Source of the DNA: Mucilaginibacter pineti
GTDB taxonomy: Bacteria > Bacteroidota > Bacteroidia > Sphingobacteriales > Sphingobacteriaceae
Length of the DNA: 64,000 nucleotides
Reading direction: 5' to 3'
NCBI RefSeq assembly: GCF_900101875.1
Contig: NZ_FNAI01000002.1
Location: 1-64,000, forward strand
Shown here: positions 33,327-42,639 of the stretch, in pieces
Numbering within the stretch: the stretch's first letter is position 1
Layout: each line of letters starts with the position of its first letter
Notes under the pieces: model-generated
What the model was told of the DNA's origin: nothing
The model's input: the letters and a program-made list of their open reading frames with translations, nothing else
Database searches by the model: none
Made by a program: the position numbers and the translations under genes

Positions 33327-34022
33327 TTACAACCCCGCTTTAATGCTGTTATAAGGCAGGCCGGCATCATCAACGGAGTATTGAGTGAGTACACTATCTT
33401 TTATGGTGATGTAATCGCCGCGGTGGCTTACCACATATCGCTCCATGCCATCTTTGGTAACTATCATGGGTACCGTGGCCGAAACTACCTTGCCGGCAGT
33501 ATCAAGCTCCATAACGTATAGCTCTTTTTTAGGATCATTTGGCTCATAAAAAGGAACGATAAGGGTATGGTTATTATCATCAACAAAACGGCCTACAATG
33601 TTTTTGCCGGTTATTTCTTTAGGGTTTAACTCCAGCAGGTGTTTAGCTACCTGGGCCGATATGCCGCTGATCTTTAGCCTTACAAAATTGCCCTCGGTAT
33701 CTTTAAGGGTATCCTGCATAACTACCTTATTGGCATTGGGGTATTTGGCTATGGCGTAAAAGTTATTGTCGCTGGTGTTTCTGTCTTTATGCCCGTTAAG
33801 CAGGTAGCAAAGCTGCAGGTTGGATAGTTTTGAGCTGTCGGATTTTATTTTTCCGGCGATGCTGAGGAGTTGAGATTCGGTTAGCCTGCTGCTAATATTA
33901 ACAGTAAGCAAAGTAGCTGTATCGCTTTTTACCACCCTGGAGATGGTGTATTTAGGCACATCTTTTTTAGCGCAGCCAAAGGCCATCAGCATCACAATAA
34001 AACAAAACAGGATATTTTTCAT
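33327..34022 (-). CDS. Hypothetical lipoprotein, 231 aa
   Basis: The N-terminus is a lipoprotein signal with lipobox AFGCAKK. The rest, including SRLTESQLLSIAGKIKSDSS and FYEPNDPKKELYVMELD, matches no family I recognise. It lies 114 bases upstream of the M16 pair on the same strand and could share a transcript, but this is uncertain. Confidence 0.7.
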   Translation of the reverse strand: MKNILFCFIVMLMAFGCAKKDVPKYTISRVVKSDTATLLTVNISSRLTESQLLSIAGKIKSDSSKLSNLQLCYLLNGHKDRNTSDNNFYAIAKYPNANKVVMQDTLKDTEGNFVRLKISGISAQVAKHLLELNPKEITGKNIVGRFVDDNNHTLIVPFYEPNDPKKELYVMELDTAGKVVSATVPMIVTKDGMERYVVSHRGDYITIKDSVLTQYSVDDAGLPYNSIKAGL

Positions 34023-34194
34023 AACTGGGTGTAAAGATAAACACGATTTAGCGATTTAGCAGGATTAACCAGGATTTTTGGGATTAAGGGATTGCCGGGA
34101 TTATATCGTTTGTTAGGGAACAATCAATATCTTTTAACTTTACTCTTTTTATCCTTGTTCTTTGCTCCTTCATCTTTATTCCATAAATCTCCCA

Positions 34195-36042
34195 TTAAAT
34201 AATCCCATATAAAGCGCCGCCTTTTTCGCCCATTTTATCAATTTGTTTTTCAACTTCGGCATCACGTTCAAGTACGGGGGCGTGGTGCGGTTTTATGCGG
34301 GCATCAATAATAAGCGGACCGGTGCAGCCCCAGTGTTTATGATCTGTAAAACTGCCTATACCGTAAATATCATGGGATGGGTTACTACGGGTAAAAGTTA
34401 TCCAAACAAAATTATTGATGTTTTCGGCGGCGAAGGCAGCATCGTCGCAAAGTACAATGAGGGCAAGACCGGTAAGTTCGTCGGCATCTTCTTTTAGTTT
34501 ATAGTCGATGATGCTTACAATATTGTCCATATCCTTATGGTTCACATGCTTGGGTACTTCCACCATCAGCACGCCGGGCATGGCCATTTTGTAGGTGTTA
34601 ACCGGTCTGGGCAGTTCAAACCATGATGGCAATGCTGTCCATAGTTCGCGCTTAATGTCACCGGCTACGGTTATGGCTACCTTGCTGCCGGTGTTAAGGC
34701 CGTCGCCGCTATAGTCGAGGGTATCAATGGTAGTGCGGGTGTAAAAATGGAGGTCGCGGGTAAAGTCTGCACGCTCCAGTATGTGTTTTAAAAACGGTTC
34801 AATATTGTTAACATTCAAGTTAGGGTCATCACCTTCGGCAGCTATCAGCAGGTACTTGGCAAGGCTTAGCTGGCTTTTGCCGAGTATGTGGTTGGCTATG
34901 GTGAGGATCTCCTGCGGCTTGCGCTCCTTAATATAAGGCGTATAACGCTCGCTGCCGATGGCAAATAATAATGGGTGTACACCTGCAGCATCTACCGCGT
35001 TAACAGCGTGCAAACCGGGGATTTCCTTTGGAATAGCCGCTCCGCTTATTTCATGGATAAGTGCCCCAAAACTGGTATCCTCCTGCGGCGGCCGGCCCAC
35101 TACCGTGAACGACCAAACCGCATCTTTACGGTGGTATACATTGTGCACTTTCAAAAGCGGGAAGGGATGCTTTAAACTATAATAGCCCAGATGATCACCA
35201 AAGGGGCCTTCGGGCTTGTTTTCGAGGGGCATAACCGTACCCGTGATCACAAAATCAGCATCCGAAGAAATACAGAAACCCTCATCATCATAAAAATAAC
35301 GAAACCTGCGGTTGCCAAGCGCACCGGCAAAGGTCATTTCAGATAGTCCTTCGGGTAGGGGCATTACCGCCGCCACGGGATGACTTGGCGGTCCGCCCAC
35401 GAATATACTTACCTTCAATGGCTGCCCTTTTGCATTTGCCTTGGTTTGGTGTACACCTATGCCGCGGTGCAACTGGTAATGTAAACCAATTTCCTCATTC
35501 AAAATATAATCGTTACCGGCCAGTTGTATGCGGTACATACCCAGGTTGGCATTCATGATGCCGGGTTTGTCTGCATCCTCGGTATAAACCTGCGGCATGG
35601 TCACAAATGGACCGCCATCCATAGGCCAGTTCACAATTTGGGGGATGTCGCTTATTTTACATTTGGAAAAATTTACGGGGGCGCTTCTGCCGCTGCCTTT
35701 CATAGGTAACGCGGATAGCGCCGTAAGCGCTACGTTTGTATATTTAAAAGGGTTTTTAATGGCTTTTATAGGGTCGTTCTTTAACTCTACAAGGGTTTTG
35801 ATCTTATCCAGCGTATCCCTGAATATAAATTTCGACCGTTCCAGCGTACCAAACAGGTTTGATACTGCGGGGAATTTGCTGCCCTTTACATTCTCAAATA
35901 ATATGGCTGGTCCCTGGTTTTCAAAAACACGCAGGTGGATGGCTGCCATCTGCAAATAGGGATCAACCTCGTCCTTAATACGCACCAGGTGACCGTTCTT
36001 TTCCAGGTCGGCAATACAGGCCTGTAAACTTTTATAACCCAT
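34195..36042 (-). CDS. UbiD family decarboxylase
   Basis: This 615-residue protein belongs to the prenylated-FMN-dependent UbiD family. It starts MGYKSLQACIADLEKNGHL and contains the signature GPFGDHLGYY (from Gly279) and FVGGPPSHP. Such enzymes reversibly decarboxylate aromatic or unsaturated acids, and in this phylum they are often linked to menaquinone synthesis. That link is inferred. No UbiX (flavin prenyltransferase) gene is in the window. Confidence 0.88.
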   Translation of the reverse strand: MGYKSLQACIADLEKNGHLVRIKDEVDPYLQMAAIHLRVFENQGPAILFENVKGSKFPAVSNLFGTLERSKFIFRDTLDKIKTLVELKNDPIKAIKNPFKYTNVALTALSALPMKGSGRSAPVNFSKCKISDIPQIVNWPMDGGPFVTMPQVYTEDADKPGIMNANLGMYRIQLAGNDYILNEEIGLHYQLHRGIGVHQTKANAKGQPLKVSIFVGGPPSHPVAAVMPLPEGLSEMTFAGALGNRRFRYFYDDEGFCISSDADFVITGTVMPLENKPEGPFGDHLGYYSLKHPFPLLKVHNVYHRKDAVWSFTVVGRPPQEDTSFGALIHEISGAAIPKEIPGLHAVNAVDAAGVHPLLFAIGSERYTPYIKERKPQEILTIANHILGKSQLSLAKYLLIAAEGDDPNLNVNNIEPFLKHILERADFTRDLHFYTRTTIDTLDYSGDGLNTGSKVAITVAGDIKRELWTALPSWFELPRPVNTYKMAMPGVLMVEVPKHVNHKDMDNIVSIIDYKLKEDADELTGLALIVLCDDAAFAAENINNFVWITFTRSNPSHDIYGIGSFTDHKHWGCTGPLIIDARIKPHHAPVLERDAEVEKQIDKMGEKGGALYGII

Positions 36043-36227
36043 GCACGAAGGTAATAATATTAGCGCTCATTGGTTTGGTTGTTCCATACTTCGTTGGTAA
36101 TAATGTTGCCATAAAGCATATAAAATTGATGGATTTACTACCACTGATAAATAAAAAAATATGCCAGAAAAAGGCAATAAATAACGCAAACAGCCTGTAA
36201 ACAAGCACGCCAATCATCAAAATATGC

Positions 36228-36235
36228 TACTTTCG
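36228..36235 (+). promoter_or_regulatory. Possible -7 element of the TauE/SafE gene
   Basis: TACTTTCG resembles TAnnTTTG with one change and lies 25 bases before the start codon. No convincing -33 element was seen. Confidence 0.3.
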
Positions 36236-36260
36236 TAACTTAGTTTGACTGCTAAATTTT

Positions 36261-37097
36261 ATGTCGGTAATTGTACTTACCTTAATTATACTGGTGGGCT
36301 CGTATTTTGCGGGTTTGCTGGGCTCATTAACAGGCCTGGGCGGCGGTGTGGTAATTATACCGCTGTTAACGCTATTGTTAGGGGTTGATATTCATTATGC
36401 CATCGGCGCGTCGCTGGTATCGGTAATTGCCACTTCCTCGGGTTCGGCGGCGGCTTATGTTAAAGAGGGCATCACCAACATTCGCCTGGGGATGTTCCTG
36501 GAAATTGCCACTACGGCGGGGGCTATGGTAGGCGCGCTGGTAGCCGTTTACATTCCTACAAATTTTATAGCCATTTTATTTGGGGTGATACTGATCCTGT
36601 CGGCCATTATGTCCTTACGTAAAAAGGCCGAACTCATCAACCAGCAACCCAGCAAACTGGCCGAAAAACTAAAGCTCAACAGCAGCTACCCAACTGCCAA
36701 TGGCCGGGTAGATTATAAGATAAAAAATGTTGGCGGCGGCTTTTTTATGATGCTGTTTGCGGGCGTAATATCGGGCCTGCTGGGGATAGGATCTGGCGCC
36801 TTAAAAGTACTGGCGATGGATGGCATTATGCGCATCCCCTTTAAGGTATCAACCACAACAAGTAATTTTATGATAGGGGTAACCGCTGCGGCAAGTGCGG
36901 TGGTTTACCTGCAACGCGGTTATATTGACCCCGGTTTATCAATGCCGGTTGCCATTGGTGTTTTATTAGGCGCACTAAGCGGATCAAAAATACTGGTGCA
37001 TACCACCTCATCGGGCTGGCTGCGCTGGGTATTTGCACTGGTAGTAACCTTTTTGGCATCCCAAATGATATATAACGGGTTTACACATAAAATATAG
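36261..37097 (+). CDS. TauE/SafE family anion exporter
   Basis: This 278-residue membrane protein has about eight hydrophobic segments in two repeats. The family's glycine-rich loops are present: GSLTGLGGGVVIIPLL near residue 22 and SGLLGIGSGALKVLAMD in the second half. The family exports sulfite, sulfonates or related organic anions. The DUF1634 gene downstream on the same strand is a frequent neighbour. The transported compound is unknown. Confidence 0.9.
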   Translation: MSVIVLTLIILVGSYFAGLLGSLTGLGGGVVIIPLLTLLLGVDIHYAIGASLVSVIATSSGSAAAYVKEGITNIRLGMFLEIATTAGAMVGALVAVYIPTNFIAILFGVILILSAIMSLRKKAELINQQPSKLAEKLKLNSSYPTANGRVDYKIKNVGGGFFMMLFAGVISGLLGIGSGALKVLAMDGIMRIPFKVSTTTSNFMIGVTAAASAVVYLQRGYIDPGLSMPVAIGVLLGALSGSKILVHTTSSGWLRWVFALVVTFLASQMIYNGFTHKI

Positions 37098-37260
37098 CTG
37101 CGCGGTCATTTGGCTGCGCCGTCATTGGGTCATTGGTCATTTGGCTACGCCGTCATTAGTCATTAATGAATAAGACGGTAACAATAACAAAAGACTAATG
37201 ACTAATGACACGAAGTGAAAATGACCCAATGACACGCAGTATAATGACACGAAATAAATG
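37098..37260. repeat. GTCATTGG / CCAATGAC word-repeat spacer
   Basis: The left half repeats GGTCATTTGGCT, GTCATTGGGTCATTGGTCAT and CGTCATTAGTCATTAATG. The right half carries complementary words AATGACTAATGACAC, AATGACCCAATGACAC and AATGACCCAA. It forms a large imperfect inverted repeat. The same word occurs at 30437-30482. Confidence 0.6.
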
Positions 37261-37273
37261 ACCCAATATAAAA

Positions 37274-37654
37274 ATGAATAAATTCAGAGATACCGATATG
37301 CAGGCCGTTATAGGCTGGATACTACGCGCAGGGGTGCTTATATCAATGAGTGTTATATTTATTGGCGGTGCATTTTACCTGTATCGTCACGGGCATACAC
37401 ATGTTGATTATAGTACTTTTAAAGGTGTGCCAGATTTTGTACATAGCCCGGGCGGTATTATCAACGGCATATTTACCTTACGGGGGAGGGCCATTATACA
37501 GGCCGGGATAGTGCTATTAATTGCTACGCCTGTTATAAGAGTGGTATTTTCGGCAATAGGTTTTGTATTGGAAAAAGACTACCTGTACACCGGCATCACG
37601 TTGCTGGTTTTACTTATCATTTTGGCCAGTATGCTAAGCGGCCACGCCGGTTAA
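37274..37654 (+). CDS. DUF1634 family membrane protein
   Basis: This 126-residue protein has three membrane segments (about 17-36, 70-90, 100-120). RAGVLISMSVIFIGGAFYL and LLIATPVIRVVFS match DUF1634. These proteins usually sit beside TauE/SafE exporters, as here, and are thought to be accessory to them, although no function is established. A 176-base repeat spacer separates the pair. Confidence 0.85.
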   Translation: MNKFRDTDMQAVIGWILRAGVLISMSVIFIGGAFYLYRHGHTHVDYSTFKGVPDFVHSPGGIINGIFTLRGRAIIQAGIVLLIATPVIRVVFSAIGFVLEKDYLYTGITLLVLLIILASMLSGHAG

Positions 37655-37697
37655 ATATTTTTTAAAACTTTTTGGCCGTTGCATATATTATTATAAT

Positions 37698-37913
37698 ATG
37701 CAACGGCAGTATGTTGAATCATCGGCATTAAATAGCGCAGGCTATGACCCTAACGCAAAGATCCTTGAACTTGAGTTTAGGGACAGCGGCGGGATATGGC
37801 AGTACTTTGGCTTCCAACCGTCAACCTACAAAAAGTTTATAAGTTCCGAATCTTTAGGAAATTTCTTCGTTACCCGTATCAAAGGCAAATACCCCGAATT
37901 GCGGATTAAATAA
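37698..37913 (+). CDS. KTSC domain protein
   Basis: This 71-residue protein is a single KTSC domain: an SSALNSAGYDP start, LELEFRDSGGIWQYFG, and YKKFISSESLGNFFVTRIKG. The family is named after a Lys-Thr-Ser-Cys-like residue set. RNA or nucleic-acid association has been suggested, but its role is unknown. It stands 10 bases from the convergent TonB-type receptor gene. Confidence 0.8.
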   Translation: MQRQYVESSALNSAGYDPNAKILELEFRDSGGIWQYFGFQPSTYKKFISSESLGNFFVTRIKGKYPELRIK

Positions 37914-37923
37914 ATGATTGGTT

Positions 37924-40371
37924 TTAATTACCTGTGCGGCGCTGCTCGTCGTCGCTGCCGGTTTGGCGTTTCGGTACAGATTTAACTGTCGATTTTCCAA
38001 AGCGATAGGTAAAGTTGATGCGGGCTATGCGGCTTTCCCGTTTGTTAACCCCGGTAAGATCTACATTTTGATACAGCACGTGGTACCGTTCCCGGTCGGT
38101 ATTAAAAATGTCATTAATGCTTAGTTTTATATTGCCCCGCTTGTTAAACAGTTGTTTGCTGATGCCGGCGTTCATTAAATAGCTTTGTTTAATTTGATTG
38201 ATGCCATATATAGTGGGCGACTCATACTTTCCGAAAACTTCCGCAGATATTGTACTGCTGATAGTAAAGGTTTGCGTGGTATTAAAAATGATATCCTGCA
38301 TGGCTTTATTAAAGGTGCCGTTTATGGCATAGGCCTTATAGCGCTGCAGCGAGGCATCTAAATAAAAATTGCCGCTCCACCAGCTGTTAAACCGCACGGG
38401 AGTATAAACAGATGCACCAAAAGCCTTGATCCTGCCAAAGTTTTTATTGCTCATTACGTTAACTTTCGATGAGTCATTTTGACTGTAAACCGGAAAATCA
38501 TAGGCATCGTTGGTGAGATTGTAATACAGTGTAGTTAACAACGACTGGTTATAGGTATGCGTTAATTGAAAGGCATGTGTGTATTCGGGTTTCAGATGCG
38601 GGTTGCCCGAGCGGTAATCATACAGATCGGTATAGTATAAAAACGGGTTAATATCCTCGTAAGCGGGGCGGTGTATGCCCTTGTTGTAGCTCAGGTTAAA
38701 TGTGTTTTTATTGTTGGCCTGGTAATTTATCTGCCCCTGCGGAAAAAGGTTGAAGTAATCATTGCTGTTTTCCGCATTATTTAACGTGGTAATGGCAACG
38801 GTGTTACTGTTTGTACTTGTTTTTTCGGCCCGTAAACCAGCGGTAAACTCAAATTTGCCAACCTTATTTATATAATTTAAATAGCCATAGCTTATCCGCT
38901 CGGTATAAATGAAGCGGTTACTAACAGTAGGATCGGCCTGATAAGTGTTGTTTAATTTTGCGCCGAATATTAGGTTGTTGTTACTTTCGGTATGGGTGTA
39001 TTTAACCCCGGCCTCCAACCGCTCGGTTTTTGAGAATGGATGTATGAAATCTATCTTCGACGTCCAGATGTGGATATTTGATGGCGAGAGGTTTTCAAGC
39101 AGCAGCGGATCGCGATAGGTTTGGCCTTCGGGAGTGTAAAAATTATTGGTAATGAATTCGTTGGAGTGGCGGTTATAGGTAGAGTAATTAAAATCTGCCG
39201 ATAGGTTATCTCCTGCTTTGCTTAACGCCGCGTTATAGTTAACGTTATAATTTAAGTAGCTGCTACCCCTGTCAAGGTTTGATTTAGCAATAATAACAGA
39301 ATCAAGCTGCCCCTGGTTGGTTATTCTCAGGTTGTTATCTTTATCAAAGCTATCATTCTTTATAATGCCATTTGCTTGTATTCCAATTGTTTGTGTTTTT
39401 GATATGGAGTAATCGGCACCTAAAATAAAGTTATGTGCTTGTGTTTTTTGAGTATTATAATATTTAACATCATAATTACTTAAAACATCGTTATAATTAA
39501 TATTCCTGTTGGTGGTAATGGTGCGGTCGGTTTTATTATTGTCAAATGTGTAGTTACCAAAAATGTTGATTTTTGCACCGCGATTGTTAAAGGAGATACC
39601 GGCGCGGCTTTTATAGTATTTGCCATAGCCGCCGCCTATAACCACGCTGCCGTTGGCCCCAATATTTTTGCCTTTTTTTAGTATGATGTTTATAATGCCC
39701 CCGCCAGATGCATCATATTTTGCCGAGGTGCTGCTGATCATTTCTATCTGCTCAATGGTGCTGCTTTGCATACTGCGCAGCAGGTTGGTAAGATCGTCGC
39801 CGGTGAGGCCGGTGGGTTTGCCGTCAATGGTAATTAAAGCGGGCTGCCTGCCAACAATGCTCAGCATTTCGCTGCCGCTGTTAACGTGTACCCCCGGCGA
39901 TTGCCTTAATATATCGTACGCCGAATTACCTTCGGATAGGATACTGCTTTGCATGTTAACAATGATTTTGCCGGGTTTAACCTCTATGTAGGGTTTGCGG
40001 GCAATAATATCCACCTGTTTCAACTGGCTGTTAATCAGCTTTAAAATAATATTAGCTACGGTTATACTTTGCCCTTCGTTAACTTTATAATGGGCAGTGT
40101 ATGCTTTACTGCTGCCAATGGAGGTGGCTAAAAGTAAATAAGTATCTGGTTTAATGCCGCTAAAAGAAAACGCCCCGGTTTTATCTGCAAGGCCCGAGTT
40201 TACTACTGATGAATCGGCGGCGCGCAGCAACACTATGGTGGCAGCCTCCGCAGCGGTATTATCTTCCATTAAAACTTTACCCTGTATTGCTGAAGGTTTG
40301 GTTTGCGCAAAAGAAAAATAGCATATCCCGGTTAAGAACGCCGAAAATAAGCACCCGAATAATACCTTCAT
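37924..40371 (-). CDS. TonB-dependent receptor-like outer membrane protein
   Basis: This 815-residue protein has a signal peptide (to about YFSFAQ), a CarboxypepD_reg-like domain (about 25-105), a plug region with QSPGVHVNSGSEMLSIVG and VTIDGKPTG-like sequence, and a beta-barrel of the outer-membrane-beta-barrel type (PF14905). The barrel ends in a YRFGKS strand followed by a short polar tail. No SusD partner is adjacent, so it is more likely a stand-alone receptor for a metal chelate, peptide or other ligand than a SusC glycan importer. Confidence 0.85.
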   Translation of the reverse strand: MKVLFGCLFSAFLTGICYFSFAQTKPSAIQGKVLMEDNTAAEAATIVLLRAADSSVVNSGLADKTGAFSFSGIKPDTYLLLATSIGSSKAYTAHYKVNEGQSITVANIILKLINSQLKQVDIIARKPYIEVKPGKIIVNMQSSILSEGNSAYDILRQSPGVHVNSGSEMLSIVGRQPALITIDGKPTGLTGDDLTNLLRSMQSSTIEQIEMISSTSAKYDASGGGIINIILKKGKNIGANGSVVIGGGYGKYYKSRAGISFNNRGAKINIFGNYTFDNNKTDRTITTNRNINYNDVLSNYDVKYYNTQKTQAHNFILGADYSISKTQTIGIQANGIIKNDSFDKDNNLRITNQGQLDSVIIAKSNLDRGSSYLNYNVNYNAALSKAGDNLSADFNYSTYNRHSNEFITNNFYTPEGQTYRDPLLLENLSPSNIHIWTSKIDFIHPFSKTERLEAGVKYTHTESNNNLIFGAKLNNTYQADPTVSNRFIYTERISYGYLNYINKVGKFEFTAGLRAEKTSTNSNTVAITTLNNAENSNDYFNLFPQGQINYQANNKNTFNLSYNKGIHRPAYEDINPFLYYTDLYDYRSGNPHLKPEYTHAFQLTHTYNQSLLTTLYYNLTNDAYDFPVYSQNDSSKVNVMSNKNFGRIKAFGASVYTPVRFNSWWSGNFYLDASLQRYKAYAINGTFNKAMQDIIFNTTQTFTISSTISAEVFGKYESPTIYGINQIKQSYLMNAGISKQLFNKRGNIKLSINDIFNTDRERYHVLYQNVDLTGVNKRESRIARINFTYRFGKSTVKSVPKRQTGSDDEQRRTGN

Positions 40372-40645
40372 TAATAGTTTTTGTAGAAATTTTCTATATT
40401 TCTAAGTTTAAAATATAATGCAATATAGCACAATATATTAAAACCCTATAAATACATATAAAGGCTTTTTACGATATGTAAATAATAATGTTGTGCCGAT
40501 ATGGAAATTAATTGCCGGTTATGTTTTATTAAAAACAGGGAGGTTTAAGTAGCCATAGATATGTATTATCAATTTAAACAAAAGCAGGGCATTTTTTATT
40601 AATTTCGGCCCAAGAGTATCTTAGTGCAATTTGATTACCAGTAAC

Positions 40646-41953
40646 ATGAAGAAAATAATTTTTTTTATCCCGTTGATATGTTTTGCCAGCGGGCTTTTAG
40701 CACAAACCCAGCCAGCTAATTATGCAACGGCCTTAAGTAAGTTTGTGCAGCTGTACAACACCAATAAGGTCGACAGCATTTTTAACATGTTTAGCAAGGA
40801 AATGAAAACTTCCCTGCCCTTAGAAAGTTTCAGAACTACCACCATGCAACTGCGGGCGCAATTAGGTAACCTTACCCGTGCCGACTTTGTGAAATACGAA
40901 TCGCCGGTGGCATCTTATAAGGCTAACTTTGAAAAAGGCGTATTTTCACTTAACCTTGCACTCAATGGCGATGGACAGTTTACCGGTTTGTTTTTAAAGC
41001 CTTACACAGCCGAGGCTGCTGTAACCGCCGTTACACCAACATCAACCATAGCTACTGATCCGTCCATTACCGAGTCGCCAATCATATTAAAAACACTGGA
41101 GGGTACATTGGCCGGAACATTGGCTATGCCCAAAAATGCAGGAGAAAAAGTTCCCGTAGTTTTAATCATAGCCGGATCGGGCCCTACAGACCGCGACGGC
41201 AACAGTCCTAAACTTGGCTTATTCGCCAATGACTATAAGCTGATAGCCAATGAACTTGGTAAAAACGGTATAGCATCGGTACGTTATGATAAGCGCCTTG
41301 TTGGCCAAAGTGTAAGCACCACTAAGGAAAACGAACTTAGATTTGAAGATTATGTGGATGACGCGTTGGGCTTAATTAATTTACTGGTAGCTGATGAGCG
41401 TTTTTCGAAAGTAATTGTACTGGGCCATAGCGAAGGATCATTAGTAGGTATGATGGCTTGTATAGACCAGCCTGTAAAGGCATTTATATCCGTAGCAGGT
41501 GCGGGTGATTCGGCTGATAAAATTATGGTTGAGCAGATGAAATCGCAGTCGAAATTTGTATCAGACGGGTTTAACCGGATGCTTGATAGCTTGAAAAAAG
41601 GAAAAACTACCGATAACATAGATCCTTTGCTTTACGCGGTTGCGAGGCCAAGTATCCAAAAATATCTTATGTCGTGGTTTAGGTATAACCCAACCCGCGA
41701 GATCAGGAAACTGAATGTGCCTATACTTATACTACAGGGCACAACAGATTTGCAGGTAACCGTAGCCGATGCCAATAAACTAAAGAAAGCAAAATCAGAA
41801 GCTATATTGGATATCATCCCAGGTATGAACCATGTTTTGAAAGAAGCCCCTGCCGATAGGGAAAAGAACCTGGCCACCTATAACCAGCCCGATTTGCCGC
41901 TTAAACCCGAGTTTGTAAAAGCCTTGATCGGCTTTGTGAAAAAGGTAAAATAG
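40646..41953 (+). CDS. Exported alpha/beta hydrolase with DUF3887-like N-terminus
   Basis: This 435-residue protein has a signal peptide (MKKIIFFIPLICFASGLLAQ). A DUF3887-like domain follows (about 25-125, containing NTNKVDSIFNMFSKEMK), then an alpha/beta-hydrolase domain with AGSGPTDRDGNSP and the nucleophile elbow GHSEG (Ser262). The likely acid lies in LILQGTTDLQV and the histidine in PGMNHVLKE. It is probably a periplasmic esterase or peptidase of the S9-like group. A TTG five codons upstream is in frame, but the ATG gives the clean signal peptide. Confidence 0.85.
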   Translation: MKKIIFFIPLICFASGLLAQTQPANYATALSKFVQLYNTNKVDSIFNMFSKEMKTSLPLESFRTTTMQLRAQLGNLTRADFVKYESPVASYKANFEKGVFSLNLALNGDGQFTGLFLKPYTAEAAVTAVTPTSTIATDPSITESPIILKTLEGTLAGTLAMPKNAGEKVPVVLIIAGSGPTDRDGNSPKLGLFANDYKLIANELGKNGIASVRYDKRLVGQSVSTTKENELRFEDYVDDALGLINLLVADERFSKVIVLGHSEGSLVGMMACIDQPVKAFISVAGAGDSADKIMVEQMKSQSKFVSDGFNRMLDSLKKGKTTDNIDPLLYAVARPSIQKYLMSWFRYNPTREIRKLNVPILILQGTTDLQVTVADANKLKKAKSEAILDIIPGMNHVLKEAPADREKNLATYNQPDLPLKPEFVKALIGFVKKVK

Positions 41954-41967
41954 AGTGTATTAAATTT

Positions 41968-42050
41968 TGTCATTCTGAGTGATAGCGAAGAATCTACTGG
42001 GCGGCTTGCATACCGATGATCAGATGCTTCGCTATCGCTCAGAATGACAA
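41968..42050. repeat. TGTCATTCTGAGTGATAGCG inverted-repeat element
   Basis: TGTCATTCTGAGTGATAGCG then AAGAATCT forms the left arm; TGCTTCGCTATCGCTCAGAA then TGACA forms the right. It lies between the convergent hydrolase and DinB genes and could terminate both. Confidence 0.7.
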
Positions 42051-42067
42051 TTTAAATAACCAATAAA

Positions 42068-42541
42068 CTATCCCCAAGCTCCCAGCAATCTTCTGATCAC
42101 TATTATTTCAGCAACATGGTAAGCGTTATGATCTGCAACCTGCAGGGCCTCGCGTAAAATATTCTGCCCATCGCCATGCGGAATTTTAGTGAACAGATCG
42201 CCTGTTTTTACCAGCGAGATCAATTCCTCCAAATCGGTATTAATTTGCTCAACCGTATCGTTCCAGGTTTTATCATCTTTAGGGGCGGTTTCTTTCGGCC
42301 AGTAATCATCGGGCCAGTTTGGCGATTGATGGCCGCCATCTTTACAAAACTCCAGCATATCCCATTGCGCAATGCGGATGTGATATACCAACTGCCAGAT
42401 ACTGTAAGGCAGCTTATCGGGTTTGGCGCCACGCAGGTTTTCGGGCAAGCCGGCCAGTGCTTTTTTTAAATCGACATGTGCATTCCCGCCTTGCAGCAGG
42501 TGTATCAATTCGTCAATTAAAATTTTATGATCGTTATTCAT
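42068..42541 (-). CDS. DinB family protein
   Basis: This 157-residue protein has the four-helix DinB/YfiT fold. Likely metal ligands are His in WQLVYHIRIAQWD and the pair in DHNAYHVAEI. RRLLGAWG ends the protein. Members are metal-binding and some act as thiol-dependent transferases, but function here is unknown. It is a single-gene unit. Confidence 0.85.
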   Translation of the reverse strand: MNNDHKILIDELIHLLQGGNAHVDLKKALAGLPENLRGAKPDKLPYSIWQLVYHIRIAQWDMLEFCKDGGHQSPNWPDDYWPKETAPKDDKTWNDTVEQINTDLEELISLVKTGDLFTKIPHGDGQNILREALQVADHNAYHVAEIIVIRRLLGAWG

Positions 42542-42639
42542 GTTGTGCTTTGTTTTTTAAAGTAACAAATTACAAGGCAGATTGATTTATATGCCTTAAA
42601 TGTTTTAAGTTTATCCGTCATTTTAAAAATCTTCAATTC

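Noticed and set aside
36032..36220. 62-codon minus-strand frame overlapping the start of the UbiD gene
   Set aside because: It overlaps the UbiD coding region, has no family match and reads a low-complexity hydrophobic stretch from AT-rich DNA.
40631..40645. TTG start for the alpha/beta hydrolase
   Set aside because: It would place five extra residues before a complete signal peptide that starts at the ATG.
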